Positions 1 through 5,324 of a stretch of 16,354 nt of DNA are shown in pieces. The notes beneath the pieces are model-generated. The model ran no database searches and was not told the origin of the DNA. It worked only from the letters and a program-made list of their open reading frames with translations. Position 1 is the first letter of the stretch. Each line of letters opens with the position of its first letter. Made by a program: the position numbers and the translations under genes. The DNA comes from Chitinophagaceae bacterium (GTDB lineage Bacteria > Bacteroidota > Bacteroidia > Chitinophagales > UBA10324). The stretch spans positions 1-16,354 of the forward strand of contig JAHEZG010000045.1 of the NCBI GenBank assembly GCA_023251195.1, read 5' to 3'.

Positions 1-5
1 GACAG

Positions 6-27
6 TTTGCGCTTTTGTTTTTGGATT
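6..27 (+). repeat. Degenerate third copy of the 53-bp repeat
   Basis: This stretch carries the opening TTTGC and the 15-bp tail TTTTGTTTTTGGATT of the 53-bp repeat found at 811-863 and 1530-1582, but lacks the GC-rich hairpin core between them. It lies just beyond the 3' end of the DUF5615 toxin gene, so copies or remnants of one element sit at both sides of the first toxin-antitoxin locus. The T-rich tail alone could match by chance, so this call is tentative. Confidence 0.35.
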
Positions 28-64
28 TTTATATCGTTGAATTATTTCTCTCAACTTCGCTCTA

Positions 65-418
65 TCAATATTTCCGTTGCCTAACATTATCCTTTGCAAC
101 TACAGTAAATAAATTCTCCAGTTCAAAACGATTTTCTTTAATCAACTTTAATAAATTTTCTCCGGCTGCTGTTGGCGATTCACCTTTGTAACTGAAAAAT
201 ATAAATGCCGGTGGGTTTGCAATTTTATGTCTGAAAATAATTTCGCCGTAATCTTTATCAAAAGTTAAAATGATTCGCTTCTCGGTTAATGCTATCTCAA
301 TAACTTTTTCATCTGTTACACTTCGGTTCGATTCAAGAATATAATTTATATCGAACCCATTTTCTCTCAACAACCTGACCGATGGATTCGGGAAATTTTC
401 ATTTGCCAGAAAAAGCAT
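65..418 (-). CDS. DUF5615 PIN-like toxin of a DUF433/DUF5615 toxin-antitoxin pair
   Basis: A 117-aa soluble protein that matches the DUF5615 (Mut7-C/PIN-like) family in length and pattern. It opens with a hydrophobic strand followed by acidic residues (FLANENFP, residues 3-10), continues with the LLRENGFD helix, and has the ILTFDKDYGEI segment (about 50-60), where members of this fold place acidic metal-binding residues. Family members are predicted RNases and are usually encoded directly downstream of a DUF433 antitoxin. That arrangement holds here: its ATG (418-416) overlaps the TGA (420-418) ending the DUF433 reading frame, giving a TGATG junction typical of translational coupling. The toxin frame is intact, whereas the antitoxin frame has an in-frame stop. 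Residue 6 is Asn where many relatives have Asp; I believe this is common in Bacteroidota members. RNase activity is inferred from the family. Confidence 0.85.
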   Translation of the reverse strand: MLFLANENFPNPSVRLLRENGFDINYILESNRSVTDEKVIEIALTEKRIILTFDKDYGEIIFRHKIANPPAFIFFSYKGESPTAAGENLLKLIKENRFELENLFTVVAKDNVRQRKY

Positions 419-654
419 CAGGCAGATTTTGAAATAGTAAAATACATTTCAGTGGTTAGTCCTTCGCGCAGCTAAGCGAAAACAGCTTTCATATTTTCAG
501 TGGTGAGAGCCGGATAACTTTCCAGTATTTGCGCTTCGCTCCATCCGTTTTCTAAAAGTTCCAATATCAACTCAACAGAAATCCGGGTTCCTTTGATAAT
601 GGGTTTACCAATCAAAATGTTTGCATCTGAAGTAATATGTTCCTGCCAGTTCAT
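418..654 (-). pseudogene. DUF433 antitoxin frame interrupted by an amber codon
   Basis: The N-terminal 60 residues are a clear DUF433 antitoxin: MNWQEHITSD start, the GKPIIKGTRISVE segment, an ILELLENGWS helix and the ILESYPALTTENMKAV helix. The frame then meets TAG (474-472, codon 61), but without any shift it stays open for 17 more codons (beginning LREGLTTEMYF) to TGA at 420-418, which overlaps the toxin ATG. The complete frame would be 78 aa, the usual DUF433 size, and the post-stop residues fit the expected C-terminal helix that normally contacts the toxin. TAG is one base from a Tyr codon. This is either a real nonsense mutation giving a 60-aa truncated antitoxin (ORF 472-654), or a sequencing error. 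The short product may retain DNA binding but lose toxin neutralisation. Confidence 0.75.
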
Positions 655-719
655 GCCATAAAATTATGGAATCATTTTTAAAAGACAACTTCTCGCTTTT
701 TTAATACTTAACTGCAAAT

Positions 720-735
720 CCCGATAGCTATCGGG
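720..735. repeat. 16-bp perfect palindrome CCCGATAGCTATCGGG
   Basis: An uninterrupted self-complementary 16-mer in the spacer between the two toxin-antitoxin loci. From memory, this palindrome is a common dispersed intergenic motif in Bacteroidota; I cannot verify the copy number here. A partial match (CCGATAGCTCG) occurs at 5260-5270, upstream of smc. It could be an operator for a flanking toxin-antitoxin promoter or simply a dispersed repeat. Confidence 0.5.
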
Positions 736-810
736 AGCAGAGAAAAAAATCACACCAATCACATTTATCATAAGAATCCCTGTCCGCTTCTGGAGGAACA
801 GTGTAGACAA

Positions 811-863
811 TTTGCCCGCTCCGATTTTTGGAGGGGGTTTTTGTTTTTGGATTATTATTTTGT
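811..863. repeat. 53-bp exact direct repeat, left copy
   Basis: Identical over 53 bp to 1530-1582. The unit begins TTTGCCCGCTCCG, contains an imperfect GC-rich hairpin (CCCGCTCC / GGAGGGGG with one G-G mismatch) and ends in a T-rich tail (GTTTTTGTTTTTGG) that looks like a rho-independent terminator read on the plus strand. The two copies bracket the antitoxin/YoeB cassette (916-1397). No plus-strand gene ends just before this left copy, so here the hairpin has no obvious transcript to terminate. Confidence 0.9.
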
Positions 864-893
864 TAATGAAAAATGCTTTCAATAAAACTTTCA

Positions 894-901
894 TAAATTT
901 G
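894..901 (+). promoter_or_regulatory. Bacteroidetes -7 box TAAATTTG upstream of the first YoeB module
   Basis: A perfect match to the Bacteroidetes -7 consensus TAnnTTTG, ending 14 bp before the antitoxin ATG at 916. No TTG lies at the expected -33 distance, so the upstream half is weak. The identical octamer stands at the same kind of position before the second YoeB module (10869-10876), which supports a functional role. Confidence 0.45.
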
Positions 902-915
902 TAAAAACAATTTTT

Positions 916-1140
916 ATGTCATCCACCATAAACATTAATACTGATGATTTGACTCCCGATTTTATTGACCGGATTAAAAAATTATTTCCGCACAAAGAAG
1001 TTGAGATATTAATTTATGAGCAGGATGATACCGATTATCTCATGAGCACCGAGGCAAATAAAAAACACTTGCTTGATGCAGTGAAGCGCATAGAAAATAA
1101 AGAAGGTCTGATTGATATAGACCCGAATAATCTTCCGTGA
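916..1140 (+). CDS. Short antitoxin partner of a YoeB-type toxin
   Basis: A 74-aa acidic protein that overlaps the YoeB gene by 4 bp (GTGA). The C-terminal half, LMSTEANKKHLLDAVKRI followed by an acidic tail, resembles the toxin-wrapping C-terminus of YefM-type antitoxins. The N-terminus (a short beta strand, then LTPDFIDRIKKLFP) does not look like the usual Phd/YefM DNA-binding fold. A related N-terminal pattern (strand, LT..., IKKL) is seen in the antitoxin at 10894-11130, so the two appear to belong to one small antitoxin type. Its role is to neutralise the adjacent mRNA interferase, inferred from operon position. Whether it binds DNA and autoregulates cannot be judged from sequence. A Bacteroidetes-type -7 box lies at 894-901. 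Confidence 0.75.
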   Translation: MSSTININTDDLTPDFIDRIKKLFPHKEVEILIYEQDDTDYLMSTEANKKHLLDAVKRIENKEGLIDIDPNNLP

Positions 1141-1397
1141 AAAAATTACAATTCGATGCTGTTGCATTCCGGCATTTAGAGGAGTGGAAACAAAGCGACC
1201 CGAAAATTGCTGCCCGCATTGGTGACTTAATCAGAGATATTTTACGAGACCCGTTTAAAGGAATCGGAAAACCGGAAGCACTCAAGTATGATTTGAAAGG
1301 TTATTGGTCGCGCAGAATTACACACGAGCATCGCTTGATTTACAAAATAACTGACGATGCAATTATTATCACCTCATGCAAATTTCATTACAAATAA
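1137..1397 (+). CDS. yoeB: YoeB/Txe-family mRNA interferase toxin
   Basis: 86 aa, the standard YoeB length. It contains the family core: DPFKGIGKPEALK (residues 38-50), YWSRRITHEHRLIY (56-69) and the C-terminal HY pair (84-85). The residues corresponding to the catalytic set of E. coli YoeB are all present (Glu47, Arg66, His84, Tyr85). YoeB binds the ribosomal A site and cleaves mRNA during translation. The start is GTG at 1137, whose last two bases form part of the antitoxin TGA stop (4-bp GTGA overlap). No in-frame ATG gives a family-like N-terminus, so GTG is chosen and toxin translation should depend on antitoxin translation. The cassette is bracketed by the 53-bp direct repeats. It is paralogous to the toxin at 11127-11387, with the strongest agreement from residue 38 onward. 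Confidence 0.9.
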   Translation: MKKLQFDAVAFRHLEEWKQSDPKIAARIGDLIRDILRDPFKGIGKPEALKYDLKGYWSRRITHEHRLIYKITDDAIIITSCKFHYK

Positions 1398-1456
1398 TTA
1401 GTTCCTAACCGCAGAGTCGCAAAGCCGCAGAGAAAATTTACTCCATTGTTTGTTTT

Positions 1457-1483
1457 ACTCTCTCTCTTAATTAAAGAGAGAGT
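1457..1483 (+). other. Inverted repeat downstream of the first YoeB gene
   Basis: The arms ACTCTCTCT (1457-1465) and AGAGAGAGT (1475-1483) surround an AT core containing TTAATTAA. The hairpin lies 60 bp after the toxin stop but has no T-tract behind it, so it is not a convincing rho-independent terminator; a better terminator-like hairpin lies at 1534-1566. The preceding bases (1410-1435), with CCGCAGAGTCGCAAAGCCGCAGAGA, resemble CGCAGAGA-type dispersed repeats known in many bacterial genomes. Confidence 0.4.
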
Positions 1484-1529
1484 GGATACGATGCAACTCC
1501 GAATGTTTGTTGTGGGTGAGTGAGTTGTT

Positions 1530-1582
1530 TTTGCCCGCTCCGATTTTTGGAGGGGGTTTTTGTTTTTGGATTATTATTTTGT
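1530..1582. repeat. 53-bp exact direct repeat, right copy
   Basis: Identical to 811-863. Its right end lies 12 bp before the ATG of the first gene of the SIR2 block, so it forms the immediate leader of that block. The repeat also reads through in the frame of the downstream gene, which artificially extends that ORF to a GTG at 1520. Confidence 0.9.
1534..1566 (+). terminator. Terminator-like hairpin inside the right 53-bp repeat
   Basis: CCCGCTCC (1534-1541) pairs with GGAGGGGG (1549-1556) except for one G-G mismatch, leaving a GATTTTT loop, and is followed by TTTTTGTTTTT. It would end the YoeB transcript before the SIR2 block. The mismatch and the duplicate at 815-847 make this a moderate call. 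Confidence 0.5.
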
Positions 1583-1594
1583 GTGCGAAAAACT

Positions 1595-2083
1595 ATGGGA
1601 ATATTTAATTTTTTAGTTAATGAAAAAAATCAATGGCGTAAAATCTTTAATGATTTGAGTATTGATGATGATTTGATTTTTCTAATTCAAGATTTTTTAA
1701 TTTATGATAACATAAGTGAAAATAAATTTATAGAAAACTACAGGGCAAATAATAAAATCGAAATTGGTTCAGGATTAGAATATTGGGAAAAGGCAAGTGC
1801 AATGTCTATCAGTGGTCCAAAAAAAATAAATTGTACCGAGACATTTCGGAAACACTTTTCAAATGATACAATGAATAGAGGAAGTGAAATTCCAGATTGG
1901 TTTTATTTTATTTATCCAGATGTTGCATTTTGGTTTCATCAAAACGAAAAAATATTCGAGAAGTATTTTGAAGAAAATGAAAATATTTATTTTACTGAAT
2001 CAGGTGGGCTTGAGCGAATTTTTTTTCGAGAACTAATTAATAGATATAAAAATGAAAATGGGAAATTAGAATGTTCCAATTAA
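1595..2083 (+). CDS. Uncharacterised soluble protein, first gene of the SIR2 block
   Basis: A 162-aa protein of no family I recognise. It has no signal peptide or membrane span and is rich in aromatic and charged residues, for example IPDWFYFIYPDVAFWF (about residues 113-128) and a C-terminal GGLERIFFRELINRYK helix. The frame is open back to a GTG at 1520, but the first 25 residues of that version come from the 53-bp repeat, so I start at the ATG at 1595 (MGIFNFL). No Shine-Dalgarno is visible, as is usual for Bacteroidota. It lies 42 bp upstream of the next gene on the same strand and shares that gene's strongly AT-rich codon use, so it probably belongs to the same transfer unit. It could be a system component, an immunity-like protein or unrelated cargo. 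Confidence 0.65.
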   Translation: MGIFNFLVNEKNQWRKIFNDLSIDDDLIFLIQDFLIYDNISENKFIENYRANNKIEIGSGLEYWEKASAMSISGPKKINCTETFRKHFSNDTMNRGSEIPDWFYFIYPDVAFWFHQNEKIFEKYFEENENIYFTESGGLERIFFRELINRYKNENGKLECSN

Positions 2084-2125
2084 GATTAACAGTAATAAAA
2101 GTGATTACGAAAAAATAAAAAGAAG

Positions 2126-2692
2126 ATGTTAGTTCTAATTTCATGTATTCAAAGCGTTACAAATCAAACGAATAATTATATGCCATGGGTTGTTGCATTA
2201 ATTATTGGGTTTGCTTCAGCTGGAATAAATATTTGGATGGCATATAGGAATGAAAAAAGTGTGAATCGTCAAATGCAAAACTTAAGAGATTTATCTCTTC
2301 TGGAATTCAAGAAAAAAATAAATGCCGAAAACAGACAAGAATGGTTAAACGATTTACGAAATCAAATTGCAGAGGTGATTTCTCAAGCTTCACGAATTAT
2401 TCTTGAATTAAGCGATAAAGAAAACGCGGAGGCATCTACATTTTCTGCTCATGCACAAAATCTCATGTTTTGTCAATCGAAAATTCAATTGTTATTAACA
2501 AACCCTACAAAGGAAGAACAACAAAATTTACTTATAAGCATTGGAGATTTTATTGATTTTATTACCAAAAATGTAGATGGTAAACTTGAGGATGAAGAGG
2601 CGGAAGATTTTGCCTCATTAAAAAATAAAGTTATCGATGATGCTAGAAACTTGTTTAGAATTCATTGGAAAGAAATTCAAGAATTAAAATAG
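2126..2692 (+). CDS. Membrane-anchored helical protein of the SIR2 block
   Basis: 188 aa with one N-terminal membrane span (about residues 19-40, from MPWVVALIIGF) followed by a positively charged YRNEKSVNRQMQ stretch, suggesting the long C-terminal part is cytoplasmic. That part is almost entirely helical, with an AENRQEWLNDLRNQIAEVIS segment (about residues 72-91) of a type I recall from uncharacterised one-span proteins, some near defence genes; no enzyme motif is visible. It sits between the soluble first gene (42 bp gap) and the TPR membrane protein (63 bp gap), all on one strand. A role as membrane anchor, sensor or oligomerising scaffold is inference only. Confidence 0.7.
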   Translation: MLVLISCIQSVTNQTNNYMPWVVALIIGFASAGINIWMAYRNEKSVNRQMQNLRDLSLLEFKKKINAENRQEWLNDLRNQIAEVISQASRIILELSDKENAEASTFSAHAQNLMFCQSKIQLLLTNPTKEEQQNLLISIGDFIDFITKNVDGKLEDEEAEDFASLKNKVIDDARNLFRIHWKEIQELK

Positions 2693-2755
2693 TTTGATTA
2701 AATTTTATGTTGATTTTTATGAATAGCTATTCTATCAAGAAAAATAATTTATAAA

Positions 2756-3901
2756 ATGGGGGTACTAATAGATTCGGAAACAAAAAGGATTAAGACCAGT
2801 TATTTCATTTTACTATTTGTTGAGTTTTTATTTTTCTTACTATTTCTATTCGCTGAATATGAATATGATTTTCAAGGAAATTTTGTAGTCAATATATTTT
2901 TGACAATCTCTGTTGCAGTAATAATTGTGACAGCTATAATTTATTTCAATAAAATGACTTCATTAAAAAAGTCACCAATTAATTTGAACAATGATTATTT
3001 GAATCAGCAAAATGAAATTATAGAAAGCATTGAAGAAGATTATAAAAATTCAAAAGCAATCGTTATTTCCGACTCTACTAAAACTATAAGAATTCAGAAT
3101 AAATGGGTGATTATCTCAAAAGCATTTAGCACTATTTATAAAACCAAGAATGAAATATTATGGGTTTACAAAATCAAAACTGATAGAAAAATAAATGGAA
3201 TTTTTATTGGTTCCTGGTACTCACTATATATCGTTTTTAAAGATAGACCTGCTTTAAAAATTGGAGCTGACAGTTCTTACATTGACAAAGTGATTGGAAG
3301 ATTATACGAACAAATGCCATGGATTGAAATTGGATTTAGTGAAGCGTTAAAATCCAAACATGATTCAAGTAATTTGTTAAATCAATATCAAAGTATTCAA
3401 AAAAGAAAAATGCAAATGCTTGATGCATATAACGACTTGATAAAAAATCCTTCTTTAACTGATGATGAATTAATAAATCGTGGACAGGAAAAATTAAATT
3501 CAAATGAATTCACTAGTTCAAAAATTTATTTTTCACAAGCAATAGAGAAGGGAAACACAAATATATTTTCATATTATAAAAGAGGTTTTAGTAAATATAA
3601 ATTAGAAGAATACAAATCAGCTATTGATGATTTCAATATTTATCTTGGTACAAGCACAAAAGATTATGACGCATATTTTTTTCGTGGGACATCATATTAT
3701 TTTATTGGTGAATTCAAATATTCTTTAGCAGACTTGAATAAAGCAATTGAGATAAATGAAAAGCATGCTTTATCATTTTTATTTCGAGGTGTTTGCAGAT
3801 TAAAATTTAATGACAAAGCTGGAGCATGTAAGGATTGGAAAATGTCGAAAGAATTAGGCTGTGATAAAGCAGATGGATATTTAGAAAAATATTGCAAGTA
3901 A
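2756..3901 (+). CDS. Two-span membrane protein with PH-like middle and C-terminal TPR repeats
   Basis: 381 aa. Two hydrophobic spans lie at about residues 15-33 and 44-63. Then come an acidic linker, a beta-rich region (about 100-190, from AIVISDSTKTIRI through YSLYIVFKDRPALKIG) that reads like a small PH-like or DUF6709-type domain, a short helical connector, and four TPR-like repeats (about 238-268, 270-302, 304-336, 338-370) with signatures such as YYKRGFSKYKLEEYKSAIDDF and LADLNKAIEI. TPRs mediate protein-protein contacts. The stop is only 4 bp before the SIR2 ATG, the tightest junction in the block, so these two genes are the most likely functional pair. By analogy with known systems this protein could tether or trigger the SIR2 effector at the membrane. 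That is inference; the domain layout is visible. Confidence 0.8.
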   Translation: MGVLIDSETKRIKTSYFILLFVEFLFFLLFLFAEYEYDFQGNFVVNIFLTISVAVIIVTAIIYFNKMTSLKKSPINLNNDYLNQQNEIIESIEEDYKNSKAIVISDSTKTIRIQNKWVIISKAFSTIYKTKNEILWVYKIKTDRKINGIFIGSWYSLYIVFKDRPALKIGADSSYIDKVIGRLYEQMPWIEIGFSEALKSKHDSSNLLNQYQSIQKRKMQMLDAYNDLIKNPSLTDDELINRGQEKLNSNEFTSSKIYFSQAIEKGNTNIFSYYKRGFSKYKLEEYKSAIDDFNIYLGTSTKDYDAYFFRGTSYYFIGEFKYSLADLNKAIEINEKHALSFLFRGVCRLKFNDKAGACKDWKMSKELGCDKADGYLEKYCK

Positions 3902-3905
3902 ATAA

Positions 3906-5147
3906 ATGAAGCCAACAATATCCTTTTTGCTCGGTTCTGGATTCTCAGTACCTGAAAACCTTCCAAGTGTAAGAACACTCAATGAACGACTTAAGAAAAT
4001 TAATGAAAGTGAAATTTGCATTCATACTTCTCTCCAAGCTTTTTTCCTAAACGGGCAAAATGATCCTAACAGAATTTTCAATTGGGACTCAAGAAATTTT
4101 TTGCAGGAATTTTTAGAGTATTACAATTCCGAAATATTAACAGAAGGTGAAGAATTTCATTACGAAACATTTTATGATTTTTATTCGGGCTATTTGCATA
4201 GTAGGGAAAACAAAATAGAAATTGAACGGTTCTGGAACTCTTTCAATGAAAAGTATTTTAAACATGAAGAGCATCCAAGGGATTGTTTAAATCGAATTAG
4301 TGATTTCAATAAAAGTTTCAGTCAGTTACTTGGAGAACTACTTCACAGACCTCAGTACTTTCAAGATGTTGGATATTCAGATTATCCTCCTTATGATGAC
4401 TTTGTTCAACTTCTTTTAAAACTAATCGAAAAAAATGATGTGAAAGTTCATACTCTAAATCATGATTTATTTTTCGACTGGCTTGGTCACCATCGAACAA
4501 AATTGTTTGAATATTTCTGTGATGGTTTTGAATTGGCTGGTTCACCATATTATGGTTCAGTAGGTTTTGATTTTAATAAAGGAACAAATAAAGAGATTCA
4601 CAAAAATTATAATGTTAAGTTGGAATACTTCACCGATAAATATGATAAACCAATTTGTTTTTTCAAACTTCATGGAAGCATTTTTAACAAAATCCTTTAT
4701 ACTCCATATCCATTACAAAAAGCAGTAAGAATAAAAACCAATTATGCTGTATCACAGTATTACATGGAAGTATTTGACGATAAAAAAAATGAATACAAGT
4801 TTGAAAACTTACTTGATAGAGTTGATCCTGATTTTTTAAGCGGTACAACAAACAAAGCGCGTTCATATACTGGTGATCCATACTATGCATCACTTTTCAA
4901 ACATTTTGAAAAAAATATTTCTTCTTCAGAATTACTTTTTGTAATCGGATATGGATTTCAAGACCCTGGAATTAATGATTATGTAGAGCAATATTTTCTT
5001 AAGAGAGGAAAAAAAATGATTGTAATTGACCCAAGTAATTCTTGCAAAGATTTATTAAGTAAGTACAAAGGCATTCACATCGCAAAAATTTTGGAGGAAG
5101 TTTCTATTGCAGAATATTTGAAAGAAGTGCCTAATTCGATGATATAA
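3906..5147 (+). CDS. SIR2-like predicted NADase, candidate anti-phage effector
   Basis: 413 aa, a stand-alone SIR2-like protein (PF13289-type). In order: FLLGSGFSVP (7-16), the GAG/GSGFS nucleotide loop; HTLNHD (182-187), corresponding to the T-x-N-x-D motif; FKLHGS (253-258), with the family's catalytic-type His256; FVIGYGFQDPGINDY (345-359); and the VIDPS strand (373-377). Asn185 and His256 correspond to the Asn/His pair needed by defence NADases such as ThsA, so it should be catalytically competent. No zinc-binding cysteine quartet is seen, so it is not a classical deacetylase sirtuin. In defence systems such proteins deplete NAD+ after phage sensing. No SLOG, SAVED or STALD sensor domain is fused; sensing would have to come from a partner, most plausibly the TPR membrane protein 4 bp upstream. 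Confidence 0.9.
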   Translation: MKPTISFLLGSGFSVPENLPSVRTLNERLKKINESEICIHTSLQAFFLNGQNDPNRIFNWDSRNFLQEFLEYYNSEILTEGEEFHYETFYDFYSGYLHSRENKIEIERFWNSFNEKYFKHEEHPRDCLNRISDFNKSFSQLLGELLHRPQYFQDVGYSDYPPYDDFVQLLLKLIEKNDVKVHTLNHDLFFDWLGHHRTKLFEYFCDGFELAGSPYYGSVGFDFNKGTNKEIHKNYNVKLEYFTDKYDKPICFFKLHGSIFNKILYTPYPLQKAVRIKTNYAVSQYYMEVFDDKKNEYKFENLLDRVDPDFLSGTTNKARSYTGDPYYASLFKHFEKNISSSELLFVIGYGFQDPGINDYVEQYFLKRGKKMIVIDPSNSCKDLLSKYKGIHIAKILEEVSIAEYLKEVPNSMI

Positions 5148-5207
5148 ACTTGTCAGAGTTTTTCTTCTCATTAAACTGTAACAGTCACTCATACTCGAAA
5201 GCAAAAT

Positions 5208-5249
5208 CGTTGATAAACTGTTGAAAACAAAAACCCTTTTTGTGGATAA
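5208..5249 (-). promoter_or_regulatory. Cluster of DnaA-box-like 9-mers upstream of smc
   Basis: 5241-5249 reads TTATCCACA on the minus strand, a perfect consensus DnaA box. Two weaker 9-mers in the same orientation precede it: TTTTCAACA (5219-5227) and TTATCAACG (5208-5216), each with two mismatches. Their offsets are 11 and 22 bp, close to one and two helical turns. The rest of the 177-bp gap shows no gene. The cluster may be a DnaA-controlled site for smc, a minor origin-type region, or coincidence. Confidence 0.3.
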
Positions 5250-5324
5250 AGCGCCCTCACCGATAGCTCGAACCCCAACGGCAATCAATACTTTCGCCCC
5301 ACTACCAAACCAAACTATTTTACT

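Noticed and set aside
664..894. 76-codon minus-strand ORF in the spacer between the toxin-antitoxin loci
   Set aside because: It reads through the 53-bp repeat, the 16-bp palindrome and T-rich DNA; the protein is low in complexity and matches nothing.
1457..1483. Hairpin after the first YoeB gene as a rho-independent terminator
   Set aside because: No T-tract follows and the stem is a CT/GA repeat; it is recorded only as an inverted repeat.
1520..1594. 25-codon N-terminal extension of the first SIR2-block gene from GTG 1520
   Set aside because: The extension is encoded by the 53-bp repeat, which is non-coding in its other copy; the ATG at 1595 is a more natural start.
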